The translations under genes and the position numbers were made by a program. Shown here in pieces: positions 1 to 7,253 of a stretch of 64,000 bases of DNA (its first letter is position 1; the number at the start of each line of letters is the position of its first letter). This DNA comes from DASXUX01 sp036504595 (GTDB taxonomy: Bacteria; Planctomycetota; SZUA-567; H5-PLA8), in the NCBI GenBank assembly GCA_036504595.1, contig DASXUX010000067.1:124001-188000 (forward strand), in the 5' to 3' direction. The notes beneath the pieces are model-generated. The model was not told the origin of the DNA. It was given only the letters and a program-made list of their open reading frames with translations, and made no database searches.

Positions 1-876
1 CGGGCGCTCGACAAACTGGCGCTCAACGACAGCGCCTTCGTGTATCAGGCGGAGAACTCCGACGCGCTGGGCTTCGGCTTCCGCTGCGGATTCCTCGGCC
101 TGCTGCACATGGAAATCGTGCAGGAGCGGCTGGAGCGCGAATTCAACATTGAACTGGTGCAGACGGCTCCCAACGTAACCTACGAGATCGAACAGCACGA
201 CGGCAAGACGATGCTGATCACGTCGCCCAGCAAAGCGCCGGACCCATCGTTGATCAAGGCGTACCGCGAGCCGATTGCGAAAGTGCAGTTCATCATTCCC
301 GTCGAGTACATTGGCGTGGTGATCAAACTGGCCGAGGACCGGCGCGGGAAGTTCATCAAGCAGGACTTCATCGGCTCCAAGCGCGTGATGGTGGAATACG
401 AGTTGCCGCTGGCGGAGATCGTTTTCGATTTTTACGACAAGCTGAAGTCGGCGACCCGCGGCTACGGCACGATGGACTACCACTTCATCGGCTACCACGA
501 AGCGAAGCTGGCGAAGGTTGACATACTCGTGCACGGCACGCCCGTCGATGCGCTGTCGATGATCTGCCACCGCGAGACGGCTGAGCAGCGCGCGCGGCGA
601 GTGCTGATCCGGCTGCGCAAGGAGATTCCAAAGCATCTGTTCGTGATCTCGCTGCAGGCGGCGATCGGCGGGAAGATCATCGCTCGCGAAAGCATCTCCG
701 CGACGGCCAAGAACGTGACGAGCAAGTGCTACGGCGGCGACATCACGCGCAAACGGAAGCTGCTCGAAAAGCAGAAGGAAGGCAAGAAACGGATGCGCTC
801 GCGCAACATCGGAGCCGTCGAAGTGCCGCAGGATGCCTTCCTCGCCGTGCTCGATACGCGGGACGACGAAGAATAA
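1..876 (+). CDS. lepA: Elongation factor 4 (LepA), C-terminal part
   Basis: This is the C-terminal 291 residues of the translational GTPase EF4/LepA, which acts on stalled ribosomes by back-translocation. The frame is open from base 1, so the gene is cut by the window edge. The segment GFGFRCGFLGLLHMEIVQER lies near its beginning, and the C-terminal tRNA-contacting tail contains SATAKNVTSKCYGGDITRKR and EVPQDAFLAVL, both signatures of the family. The full protein is normally about 600 residues, so the GTPase domain and domain II lie outside. No break is visible. An internal GTG at base 40 should not be mistaken for the start. The next gene follows after about 70 bases on the same strand. Confidence 0.97.
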   Translation, partial: RALDKLALNDSAFVYQAENSDALGFGFRCGFLGLLHMEIVQERLEREFNIELVQTAPNVTYEIEQHDGKTMLITSPSKAPDPSLIKAYREPIAKVQFIIPVEYIGVVIKLAEDRRGKFIKQDFIGSKRVMVEYELPLAEIVFDFYDKLKSATRGYGTMDYHFIGYHEAKLAKVDILVHGTPVDALSMICHRETAEQRARRVLIRLRKEIPKHLFVISLQAAIGGKIIARESISATAKNVTSKCYGGDITRKRKLLEKQKEGKKRMRSRNIGAVEVPQDAFLAVLDTRDDEE

Positions 877-944
877 ACGGCTGAGCGCGCGCCAATGGCG
901 ATTCGGTGCTGGGGTGCTATACTGACCTTGGGAGACAGACGAGA

Positions 945-1604
945 ATGAGCGCCGACTTGATGGACAAACTTAAACAGTCGCCGCAACTGCCAAAGTACGT
1001 CGAACGGGCGCAGCGTTACCTTGAGGAAGAACGTCGCCGCCGCGAGGCTTTCTACGAACAAATCCGCGAGGACCAGAAAGCCGAGTTCATCAACGGGGAG
1101 GTGATCGTGCACTCGCCGGCGCAGGTTCGACACACCGCGACTGAAGGCAACATCTATAAGCTGCTGGACACTTACGTGCAGCGGCACGAGCAGGGCTGGG
1201 TGGGTTTCGAGAAGGTGCTGATTTGTCTTGCACGCAACGACTATGAGCCCGATGTGGTCTATTTCGGTCCGGCGAAAGCCGGAGCGATCACACCCGAACA
1301 ACAGCGCCTCCCAGCGCCGGACTTGGTCGTCGAGGTTCTCTCGCCCTCAACGGAAAGCACGGATCGCGGAACGAAATTCGAGGACTATGCGGCCAATTCC
1401 GTCATGGAATATTGGATCGTCGATCCTGCCAGTGAAGTGGTCGAACAATACCTGCTCAAAGGCGAAGGTTACCAGCTCGCGCTGAAATCAGGTTCCGGCG
1501 AGTTGCGCAGCACCGCGATAGAAGGGCTCGTTCTTCCGATCCGGGCATTTTTCGATCGTGGAGAGAATCTCAAAGCATTGCAGACGATCGTTGGCGGGAC
1601 GTAA
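945..1604 (+). CDS. Uma2 family endonuclease-like protein (DUF820)
   Basis: A 219-residue protein of the Uma2/DUF820 family, which has a PD-(D/E)XK nuclease-like fold and is expanded in cyanobacteria and planctomycetes; its physiological role is unknown. Visible hallmarks are GEVIVHSP, the PDVVYF strand, PDLVVEVLSPST with the acidic catalytic positions, then D-x3-K and EYWIVDP. The first about 40 residues form a charged helix rich in Arg and Glu. I prefer the ATG at 945 over the upstream GTG at 906 because a GGGAG ribosome site sits 10-15 bases before 945. It is followed after about 40 bases by a DUF433 antitoxin-type gene, suggesting a small accessory cluster inserted between lepA and lepB. 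Confidence 0.85.
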   Translation: MSADLMDKLKQSPQLPKYVERAQRYLEEERRRREAFYEQIREDQKAEFINGEVIVHSPAQVRHTATEGNIYKLLDTYVQRHEQGWVGFEKVLICLARNDYEPDVVYFGPAKAGAITPEQQRLPAPDLVVEVLSPSTESTDRGTKFEDYAANSVMEYWIVDPASEVVEQYLLKGEGYQLALKSGSGELRSTAIEGLVLPIRAFFDRGENLKALQTIVGGT

Positions 1605-1642
1605 GACAAGGTGTGTGGCTTCTTGGCGAAGGGATTTGGGCC

Positions 1643-1873
1643 ATGGAGTGGAGAAACCGAATTACCGTTGATCCGAAGGTGCTCGTTGGCAAGCCCGTGA
1701 TCAAGGGCACGCGCCTGGCAGTCGAGTTCATCGTCGAACTTCTGTCGGAAGGCTGGACCGAGCAGGAAGTGCTTGAGAGCTATCCAGGAATTGTAGCAGA
1801 GGACATTCGTGCGTGTCTTGCCTACGCCTCAACTGTTTTGCGCGACGAAAGGGTGTTTCTCACAAAAGCGTAG
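1643..1873 (+). CDS. DUF433 family antitoxin-like protein
   Basis: A 76-residue DUF433 protein. The family is a small winged-helix fold often encoded immediately before a DUF5615 PIN-like toxin and is considered the antitoxin or DNA-binding partner. Diagnostic text is ITVDPKVLVGKPVIKGTRLA near the N terminus and EEVL-type helix ending in YPGIVAEDIRACLAYAS. The ATG at 1643 gives the canonical length; an in-frame GTG at 1613 would add ten atypical residues. The stop codon abuts the ATG of the following truncated toxin ORF with no gap, the usual translationally coupled arrangement. Confidence 0.88.
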   Translation: MEWRNRITVDPKVLVGKPVIKGTRLAVEFIVELLSEGWTEQEVLESYPGIVAEDIRACLAYASTVLRDERVFLTKA

Positions 1874-1969
1874 ATGCGACTGTTGGCGAACGAGAATTTC
1901 CCCGGTCCGGCCGTAGAAGCTTTGCGAAAAGCCGGCCATGACGTTGCGTGGATTCGCACGCTCACCTAG
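1874..1969 (+). pseudogene. Truncated DUF5615 PIN-like toxin
   Basis: A 31-codon ORF that begins directly after the DUF433 stop codon. It translates as the N-terminal strand-helix-strand of a DUF5615 PIN-like protein: MRLLANENFPGPAVEALRKA, then GHDVAWIRTLT and a stop. The Asp normally found in the LLADENFP motif is Asn here, and the remaining about 80 residues with the other acidic residues are missing. I infer an inactivated toxin whose antitoxin survives. The stop is 20 bases before the signal peptidase gene, so a deletion joined the two loci. Confidence 0.7.
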
Positions 1970-1988
1970 TCTACCCGTGTGAAACAAA

Positions 1989-3755
1989 ATGGCTGACAAG
2001 CGAAACAAAAACGAGAAGGTAAAGGTGACGCTGGCCGCGGTCGCGGCGGCTAAGCCCGAGGCCGCGCCGGGAAACCCGCTGCCGCCGGAACCGCCTCAGA
2101 GCGACGACCACGTCGTGCCGAAGCAATCCTTTTGGGATTCGGTGTGGGGGCTGGCATTCCTGATCGTCTCGATCTTGCTGGGCCGCCACGCCCTTATCGA
2201 GCCGTTCAAGATTCCGTCGGGATCGATGGAACCGACGCTGTTCGGCAATGAGAACTTTGGCGACCGGATCGTCACAAGTAAATTGGCGTATGCGGACAGT
2301 TCGCGCGTGATGCTGGTGCTTGCGGCTGCGGCGTTTCTGGTCGCGGTCGGCTTCTTCGCGTCGAGAGCTTCGCAGCGCATGAAGAGCATTGCAATTTGGA
2401 CGGCGTTCACGATTGGTCTGCTGGGCGGCATCGGCTGGCTGTGGGGGGACAAGGCGATTGCGGGCGAACCGAAGCGTTTTGACGTCGTCGTGTTCGAATA
2501 CAATACCGCGTGGGAAGGCAAATCCGCCCGCGACATCAATTACATCAAGCGCCTGGTCGGGCTCCCCGGCGACAACCTCGTCGCCTCCGGCGGCGACCTG
2601 TATCTGCACAAAGACGGCAAAGACCAGATCATTCGCAAATGGAAAGAAGTGCCGAAGACGCAGGACATTCTCTGGTACCCGATCTCCAAAGCCTGGGTGC
2701 GCCACATGCACGAATGCCCGCCGGAGAGCAGTCCGAGCTACGCGCTGGTAAAGCAACAGTTGGACAACCTGGCGTTTCCCTGGAACATCGACGGCAAAGG
2801 CGCCACGCGCGAAAAACAAAGCCTGACGCTGGACGGATCGCCGGCCACGATCACATACAAGTACCCCGTCACGAACATTTATCTGAAGCAGGGGCGCTGG
2901 GGATTTCTGCACGAGAACTGCCCGGAATCGAACAAAGAGCCGCTGGTTTCACCGGAAGGTTTCAAGGTCACTAACCCGGAAAACAAGCGGAAGGACATCA
3001 CCGCGTTCGTGAACAACACCTCCGAAGGCGTGCAGTGTCCCAACTGCAAGCAGGTCGAATTCCCCATGGTCCCGCGCCCGGCCGAGGGTCCGTGGATGGA
3101 AGCTCACAGCACTGAGCGCTTCTTCTACGGCGGCGAGAACGTCGTGGGCGATGTGAGGCTGGACCTGGACGTCGATGTGCAGACGCCCGGTTCGATCCAG
3201 GTGCAGACGGGCAGCGACCTTCATAGCGCCTTGTGGAACATCGGCAACGCCGCGGCTCTGCCACAGATCAGCGGCGAGAGCGTGCACGCCGTCGGCAAGG
3301 CCACGCCGGAATTAAGCGCCGGAAAGCACACGCTTTCACTGGCCTACATCGACGGCACGGTCATCGCCACGCTCGACGGGCAAACGATTGAAACGCGCGA
3401 AATCGACGTCCATCCGCCCGGCCGCGCGGCGGACAACATCAAGAGCATCGTGCGCGTCAGCTTCGCAGGCCTGAAGGGCACCGTCACAAAACTCGATATT
3501 TATCGCGATCTGTACTACACGATCTGGCCCGCCGGCGGTTACCACTTCCAGAAGGATGAACCACCAACTGCGCGCCACATGCTGCCCGATGGAAGCTGGG
3601 AAGCGCAGGTGCCGAAAGACCATTTCCTGATGATGGGCGACAACTCGCCGTCGTCTTCGGACGGCCGCGTGTGGGGCTTTGTGCCGCGGGAGCGAATCGT
3701 CGGACGCGCCTCTTTTGTTTGGTGGCCACCGTCGCGCTGGCGTCTTATCAGGTGA
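1989..3755 (+). CDS. lepB: Signal peptidase I with large inserted domain
   Basis: A 588-residue type I signal peptidase, an inner-membrane Ser/Lys protease that removes signal peptides from Sec and Tat exported proteins. A Lys/Ala-rich cytoplasmic tail is followed by a membrane segment at about 51-68; the nucleophile is Ser79 in IPSGSMEPTL, and two further hydrophobic stretches (about 107-122 and 134-152) interrupt the family fold. The general base is Lys187 in YIKRLVGLPGDN, and the C-terminal box is MMGDNSPSSSDGR at about 548-560. The usual enzyme has 200-350 residues. The extra length lies mainly between Lys187 and the C-terminal box and includes a CPNC motif and a beta-rich stretch at about 360-500. 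ATG 1989 is the only sensible start. Confidence 0.95.
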   Translation: MADKRNKNEKVKVTLAAVAAAKPEAAPGNPLPPEPPQSDDHVVPKQSFWDSVWGLAFLIVSILLGRHALIEPFKIPSGSMEPTLFGNENFGDRIVTSKLAYADSSRVMLVLAAAAFLVAVGFFASRASQRMKSIAIWTAFTIGLLGGIGWLWGDKAIAGEPKRFDVVVFEYNTAWEGKSARDINYIKRLVGLPGDNLVASGGDLYLHKDGKDQIIRKWKEVPKTQDILWYPISKAWVRHMHECPPESSPSYALVKQQLDNLAFPWNIDGKGATREKQSLTLDGSPATITYKYPVTNIYLKQGRWGFLHENCPESNKEPLVSPEGFKVTNPENKRKDITAFVNNTSEGVQCPNCKQVEFPMVPRPAEGPWMEAHSTERFFYGGENVVGDVRLDLDVDVQTPGSIQVQTGSDLHSALWNIGNAAALPQISGESVHAVGKATPELSAGKHTLSLAYIDGTVIATLDGQTIETREIDVHPPGRAADNIKSIVRVSFAGLKGTVTKLDIYRDLYYTIWPAGGYHFQKDEPPTARHMLPDGSWEAQVPKDHFLMMGDNSPSSSDGRVWGFVPRERIVGRASFVWWPPSRWRLIR

Positions 3756-3758
3756 CGT

Positions 3759-3795
3759 AGTGGGTGCTTGGTGAGTGGTACTTGGTGGGTGCAAG
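3759..3795 (+). repeat. Degenerate 7-bp tandem array after lepB stop
   Basis: About five GTGG/TTGG-type heptamers of consensus TNNKTGG start 3 bases after the lepB stop and run through the first codons of the following ORF. The repeat covers the predicted GTG start of lptB, so that start is less certain. It belongs to the family of short-period arrays described under findings. Confidence 0.6.
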
Positions 3796-4831
3796 CGTGT
3801 TGGCTGCGTTGCTGAGGTTTCTGCGGAGCATTTTAGGACTACAGGAGAATCAAGCGGCCTTGTCTTCCGAAGCCGATAGCATCCCCAGCGCAGCACAGCC
3901 GACGTTGATCGGACCGTCCAGCGTTCCCGCTGAACCGCGGGCGCCGGTACAACCGCTCGCGCCGGAGCCCGATACGCCGTTTGGCGCGGTGATCGAGCCC
4001 ATTGGCGAGCACTTGCGGGAACCGATTCATTCGGGCGTCCTGCCGATTTCATCGAGCGACCGATTGCGCCGCGTCTCGAACGAAATTCCACATGCACCGC
4101 CGGAACCGATCCTTGAGGCCAAGGGCCTGGTAAAGTGGTTCGGCAAGCGGCAGGTCGTCTGCGGCGTGGATTTGCAGGTCGGCCCGGGCGAAGTGGTCGG
4201 CTTGCTCGGCCGCAACGGCGCGGGCAAAACCACGACGTTCCGCATGATCATGGGCCTGCTGAACCCCGACGGCGGCAAGGTCACGCTCGACCACCGCGAC
4301 ATCAGCCGCGTGCCCATGTATGAACGCGCCAACCGCGGCATTGGCTATCTTGCTCAGCAGCCCAGCGTTTTTCAGCGCATGACGGTCGAAGAAAATCTCC
4401 TCGGCGCGCTGGAACTTCAGGAGCGCTCCCGCGACAAACGCCACGCCCGCGTCGAAGAACTGGTGAAGAAACTCGGTCTGGAAGTCGTGCGGCACAGCAT
4501 GGCGTCCGTCCTCTCCGGCGGCGAACGCCGGCGGCTGGAGATCGCTCGCGCGATGAGCCTGCGGCCGAAGGTCGTGCTCTTCGACGAGCCCTTCGCCGGC
4601 ATCGACCCGATCGCTGTCAGCGAGATTCAGAACATCCTGCGCGAACTGCGCACGTTGAACATCGGCATTCTGCTGACAGACCACAACGTCCGCGAAACGC
4701 TGGCGATTACCGACCGCACCTACATTATGGACGAAGGCAAGATCTGGATTCACGGCCCGCCGCAGGAGATCGTGGCCAACGCCGAAGCGCGTGAGCGTTA
4801 CCTCGGACAGGATTTCCGGTTGGACTTCTAG
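3764..4831 (+). CDS. lptB: LPS export ABC transporter ATP-binding protein LptB
   Basis: ATPase of the LptBFG complex that extracts lipopolysaccharide from the inner membrane toward LptC/LptA. The ABC domain covers about 115-355: Walker A GRNGAGKT at 149-156, Q-loop near 198, signature LSGGE at 250-254, Walker B VVLFDEPFAGIDP at 270-282 and switch His at about 307. The terminal YLGQDFRLDF closely matches the LptB C terminus. E. coli LptB is 241 residues; here about 110 extra N-terminal residues are Pro/Ala-rich and of low complexity. The annotated GTG start lies inside a heptamer array, so part of the extension may be untranslated. The gene sits 8 bases after lepB. Its presence argues for a diderm with LPS. 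Confidence 0.9.
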   Translation: MLGEWYLVGASVLAALLRFLRSILGLQENQAALSSEADSIPSAAQPTLIGPSSVPAEPRAPVQPLAPEPDTPFGAVIEPIGEHLREPIHSGVLPISSSDRLRRVSNEIPHAPPEPILEAKGLVKWFGKRQVVCGVDLQVGPGEVVGLLGRNGAGKTTTFRMIMGLLNPDGGKVTLDHRDISRVPMYERANRGIGYLAQQPSVFQRMTVEENLLGALELQERSRDKRHARVEELVKKLGLEVVRHSMASVLSGGERRRLEIARAMSLRPKVVLFDEPFAGIDPIAVSEIQNILRELRTLNIGILLTDHNVRETLAITDRTYIMDEGKIWIHGPPQEIVANAEARERYLGQDFRLDF

Positions 4832-4833
4832 TA

Positions 4834-4926
4834 AGGCTTGAAACCTGAGGCCTGAGGCTTGAGGAGTACGGCTTTGGCGAATGAAGTGGTCCTCGCTCCT
4901 CAAGCCTCAAGCCTCAAGCCCCAAGC
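4834..4926 (+). repeat. Inverted pair of 7-bp tandem arrays after lptB
   Basis: The left arm (4834-4866) has units like GCTTGAG and CCTGAGG. The right arm (about 4897-4926) has CTCAAGC units, the reverse complement. The arms flank a loop of about 30 bases. The left arm starts 2-3 bases after the lptB stop, and it ends in GAGGAG, which is also the ribosome site of the next gene. The right arm is translated as part of the hydrolase N terminus. Confidence 0.75.
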
Positions 4927-5776
4927 CGACTTCATCGGCGAGCGCCGCGAAGTTCTCGACACGCCGGTGCCACTGACAATCCACCGGCCGCTGACAACGC
5001 CCAAGGGGCAAGTCGTGCTCCTTCCCGGCTGGAGCGGCACACGCTGCGGCCCCGCGGATCTGCTCGTGCTACTGGCGACACGATTGGCACAGAACGGATG
5101 GGAAGCCCTGCGGCTCGATCTCCCCGGGCGCGGCGACGCGGGCGGCGAATTTCAAGCGACCGATCTGGATTCGATGATCTCCGCGGCCGCGCAGGCCGTC
5201 GATGCGCACGCCAAGGCCCCGCTCGTTCTGCTGGGTATTTGCTCCGGCGCGAACGTAGCGCTCGGCGTCGCATCACTGCTCAAGCCTCAAGCCTCAAGCC
5301 CCAAGCCTTCCGTCGGCGTCATCGCATTCTCTGCTCTGCCGTTTCAGGCCACGCGCACGGCGGGCTTCGACCGGCGGCGCCGTTGGGCGAACCTTCGCAA
5401 CTACGCGAAGAAGGCGCTTTCGCCAAGCACTTGGTCGCGGCTGCTGCGCGGAGAGATCAACATCGACCGCGTCAAGAAAAACGTTTCGGTTGCCGAGAAA
5501 CCCGCCGACGGCGAGCGCAACCTGAAAGACAGCTCGCGCGATATTGAAAGGGATCTGCTCGACTGGAAAGGCCCCGCGCTCTTCATCTGGGGCAGCGGCG
5601 ACGAAGAAGCCGCGCCGTCGCGCGCGCATTTCGAAAAGCTGCACGCCAAAGGAATGGGTAGCACGAACCAGACGACTTTTCACACGATCGAAGGCGCAAA
5701 TCACAACTTCTATTCGCTGGCCTGGCGCGAGGAACTGTGCCAAAGGGTTCTCGCGTTCGTCAGCGGCCAATCTTAG
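4874..5776 (+). CDS. Alpha/beta hydrolase
   Basis: About 300 residues of alpha/beta-hydrolase fold resembling exosortase-associated or serine aminopeptidase-like hydrolases; substrate unknown. Visible are the oxyanion strand VVLLPGWSGTRCGPADLLVLLA, a GICSGANVALG nucleophile elbow (Ser within G-x-C-S-G), GSGDEEAAPS near the acid position and EGANHNFYSLAWR with the catalytic His. I prefer the TTG at 4874 because GAGGAG lies 7 bases upstream; the upstream TTG at 4859 lies inside the repeat. Two stretches of CTCAAGC heptamers are translated as ASSLKPQA near the N terminus and LLKPQASSPKPS in mid-protein, low-complexity insertions relative to the fold. Confidence 0.8.
   Translation: MANEVVLAPQASSLKPQADFIGERREVLDTPVPLTIHRPLTTPKGQVVLLPGWSGTRCGPADLLVLLATRLAQNGWEALRLDLPGRGDAGGEFQATDLDSMISAAAQAVDAHAKAPLVLLGICSGANVALGVASLLKPQASSPKPSVGVIAFSALPFQATRTAGFDRRRRWANLRNYAKKALSPSTWSRLLRGEINIDRVKKNVSVAEKPADGERNLKDSSRDIERDLLDWKGPALFIWGSGDEEAAPSRAHFEKLHAKGMGSTNQTTFHTIEGANHNFYSLAWREELCQRVLAFVSGQS
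5279..5307 (+). repeat. CTCAAGC heptamer array inside hydrolase CDS
   Basis: A 29-base stretch identical to the right arm at about 4898-4926, lying within the alpha/beta hydrolase coding frame. Three units equal 21 bases, so the reading frame is preserved and KPQASS is encoded. No inverted partner is seen beside it. Confidence 0.75.
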
Positions 5777-5782
5777 GCCGCC

Positions 5783-5818
5783 GACTCCTGGACTTCTCGA
5801 CTCCTGGACTCTCGACTG
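5783..5818 (+). repeat. Period 7-8 array between convergent genes
   Basis: Alternating units ACTCCTGG and ACTTCTCG start 6 bases after the hydrolase stop and end 4 bases before the oxidoreductase stop on the other strand. No strong hairpin is visible; this may be a one-armed member of the array family. Confidence 0.6.
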
Positions 5819-5821
5819 CCG

Positions 5822-7165
5822 TTAAAGGCTCCAACCTTTTCTATATTCCGTCCGCACGTACTTGTTCGCTTCGGCCAGGTTGGTGACCTTCAGGTTCTCG
5901 GCGTCCCACTCGATCCGCGCGTCCATGCGTTTGGCGATGTTGCCGAGCAGACAGATTTCAGTCAGTGGGCCGGAATAGTGGAAGCCGGCGCCGCCGGGCT
6001 TGCCGGCCTTGCACGCGCGAATCCATTCCTGCTCGTGGCTGCCCGTCACGCGCGGGATGGTTTTCTCGGGGCGCTTGTATTCTTTGGCCAGGCTGTCGGG
6101 CAGAAGCTGCGGGCTTTCGCCATAAACGCCGCCCATGATCTTGCCTTTCGTGCCCTTGAAGAGCATGCCGCCTTCGGCGTGCATCTTGCGGTCGTCGGGC
6201 AGTTCGGCCGGCTTCGGCGGGCGCGTGCCTTCGTACCAGGTCAGCTTCACCGGCGGCAGGTTTTCGCGCGCGGGGAACTGGTAGGTCACGATCGCCGAGA
6301 GCGGATGCGTATCGGCATTCAGCCCGCATGAAGTCGCTTCGATGCTGGTAGGCTGCGTGAGCTTCAGCGCCCAGAAAACGCTGTCGAGCGTGTGCGCGCC
6401 GCGATCGCCCATCATGCCGCAGCCGAAATCCCACCAGCAGCGCCACACCGCCGGATGATACGCGGGATGATACGGCCGTTCGGGCGCGGGGCCGAGCCAC
6501 AGATCCCACTCCAGGCCGGGCGGAACGGTCGGCGTGTCCGTCGGCCGCGTGCTGAATTTGGAACTCCAGCCCGCGTGTCCCCACGGATAGTAGCTGAGGC
6601 TGCACCAGGCATCGACTTCGCGAATCTCGCCGATCGCGCCGTCCCAGATCCATTCGCAGATGAGGCGCGCGCCTTCCATCGAGTGCCCCTGGATTCCCAT
6701 CTGCGTCGTGACGCCGGTCTCTTTGGCGGCTTTTGCGAGCATACGGGATTCGTAGACGTCGTGCGTGAGCGGCTTCTGCGTGTAGACGTGCTTGCCGGCT
6801 TTCATCGCGGCCATTGAAATCACCGCGTGCGTGTGGTCGGGCGTGGCGATGAGCACCGCGTCGATGTCCTTCTGCTTGTCCAGCATGTCGCGGTAATCAG
6901 TGTAAAGTTTCGCATTCGGAAATTTCTTGATCGTGTTCCCGGCGTACCTGTGATCGACATCGCAGATCGCCACGATGTTCTCGGTCTGCATCGCGTTCAA
7001 GTTCCCGCCGCCCATGCCGCCCACGCCGATCCCAGCGATGTTCAGCTTCTCGTTCGGCCCAATCTGCCTCGGCCCGCCCAGCACGTGTCGCGGCAGAACC
7101 AGGACTGTCGCTGCTGCTGCTGCGACTCCAACAAAGTTTCTGCGGCTAAGTTTCTGTTCTTTCAT
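5822..7165 (-). CDS. Tat-exported Gfo/Idh/MocA family oxidoreductase
   Basis: A 447-residue NAD(P)-dependent sugar or inositol dehydrogenase-like protein. The N terminus MKEQKLSRRNFVGVAAAAAT is a twin-arginine signal, so the folded enzyme probably acts in the periplasm. The Rossmann motif GIGVGGMGGGN follows at about 45-55, then CDVDHRYA, TDYRDML and the characteristic ATPDHTHAVISMAAMKAGKHVY with the EKP-equivalent TQKPLTHD. The C-terminal substrate domain contains GMMGDRGAHTLD. ATG 7165 gives the signal peptide directly; upstream in-frame codons would place 16 residues before it. Such secreted oxidoreductases are heavily expanded in planctomycetes. The next gene upstream on the same strand is rhaA. 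Confidence 0.92.
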   Translation of the reverse strand: MKEQKLSRRNFVGVAAAAATVLVLPRHVLGGPRQIGPNEKLNIAGIGVGGMGGGNLNAMQTENIVAICDVDHRYAGNTIKKFPNAKLYTDYRDMLDKQKDIDAVLIATPDHTHAVISMAAMKAGKHVYTQKPLTHDVYESRMLAKAAKETGVTTQMGIQGHSMEGARLICEWIWDGAIGEIREVDAWCSLSYYPWGHAGWSSKFSTRPTDTPTVPPGLEWDLWLGPAPERPYHPAYHPAVWRCWWDFGCGMMGDRGAHTLDSVFWALKLTQPTSIEATSCGLNADTHPLSAIVTYQFPARENLPPVKLTWYEGTRPPKPAELPDDRKMHAEGGMLFKGTKGKIMGGVYGESPQLLPDSLAKEYKRPEKTIPRVTGSHEQEWIRACKAGKPGGAGFHYSGPLTEICLLGNIAKRMDARIEWDAENLKVTNLAEANKYVRTEYRKGWSL

Positions 7166-7210
7166 GGCTGAGCCCTCCCTGCAGTCTGGTGATTCTCCTA
7201 AAGGATACAC

Positions 7211-7251
7211 CACGTTCCGTTCTCCGCGTTCCTTTGCGTCTCTGCGTTGAG
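7211..7251. repeat. Degenerate heptamer array after rhaA stop
   Basis: On the minus strand this begins within 5 bases of the rhaA stop and reads as AACGCAGAGACGCAAAGGAACG-type units of about 7 bases. It lies between two genes of the same direction. No clear opposite arm is visible. Confidence 0.5.
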
Positions 7252-7253
7252 AA

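Noticed and set aside
906..944. Upstream GTG start for the Uma2 gene
   Set aside because: No ribosome site precedes it, and the added residues are not family-like; ATG 945 is better placed.
4834..4926. Simple rho-independent terminator after lptB
   Set aside because: There is no T-run, and the right arm lies within the next coding sequence; the tandem heptamer structure is a better description.
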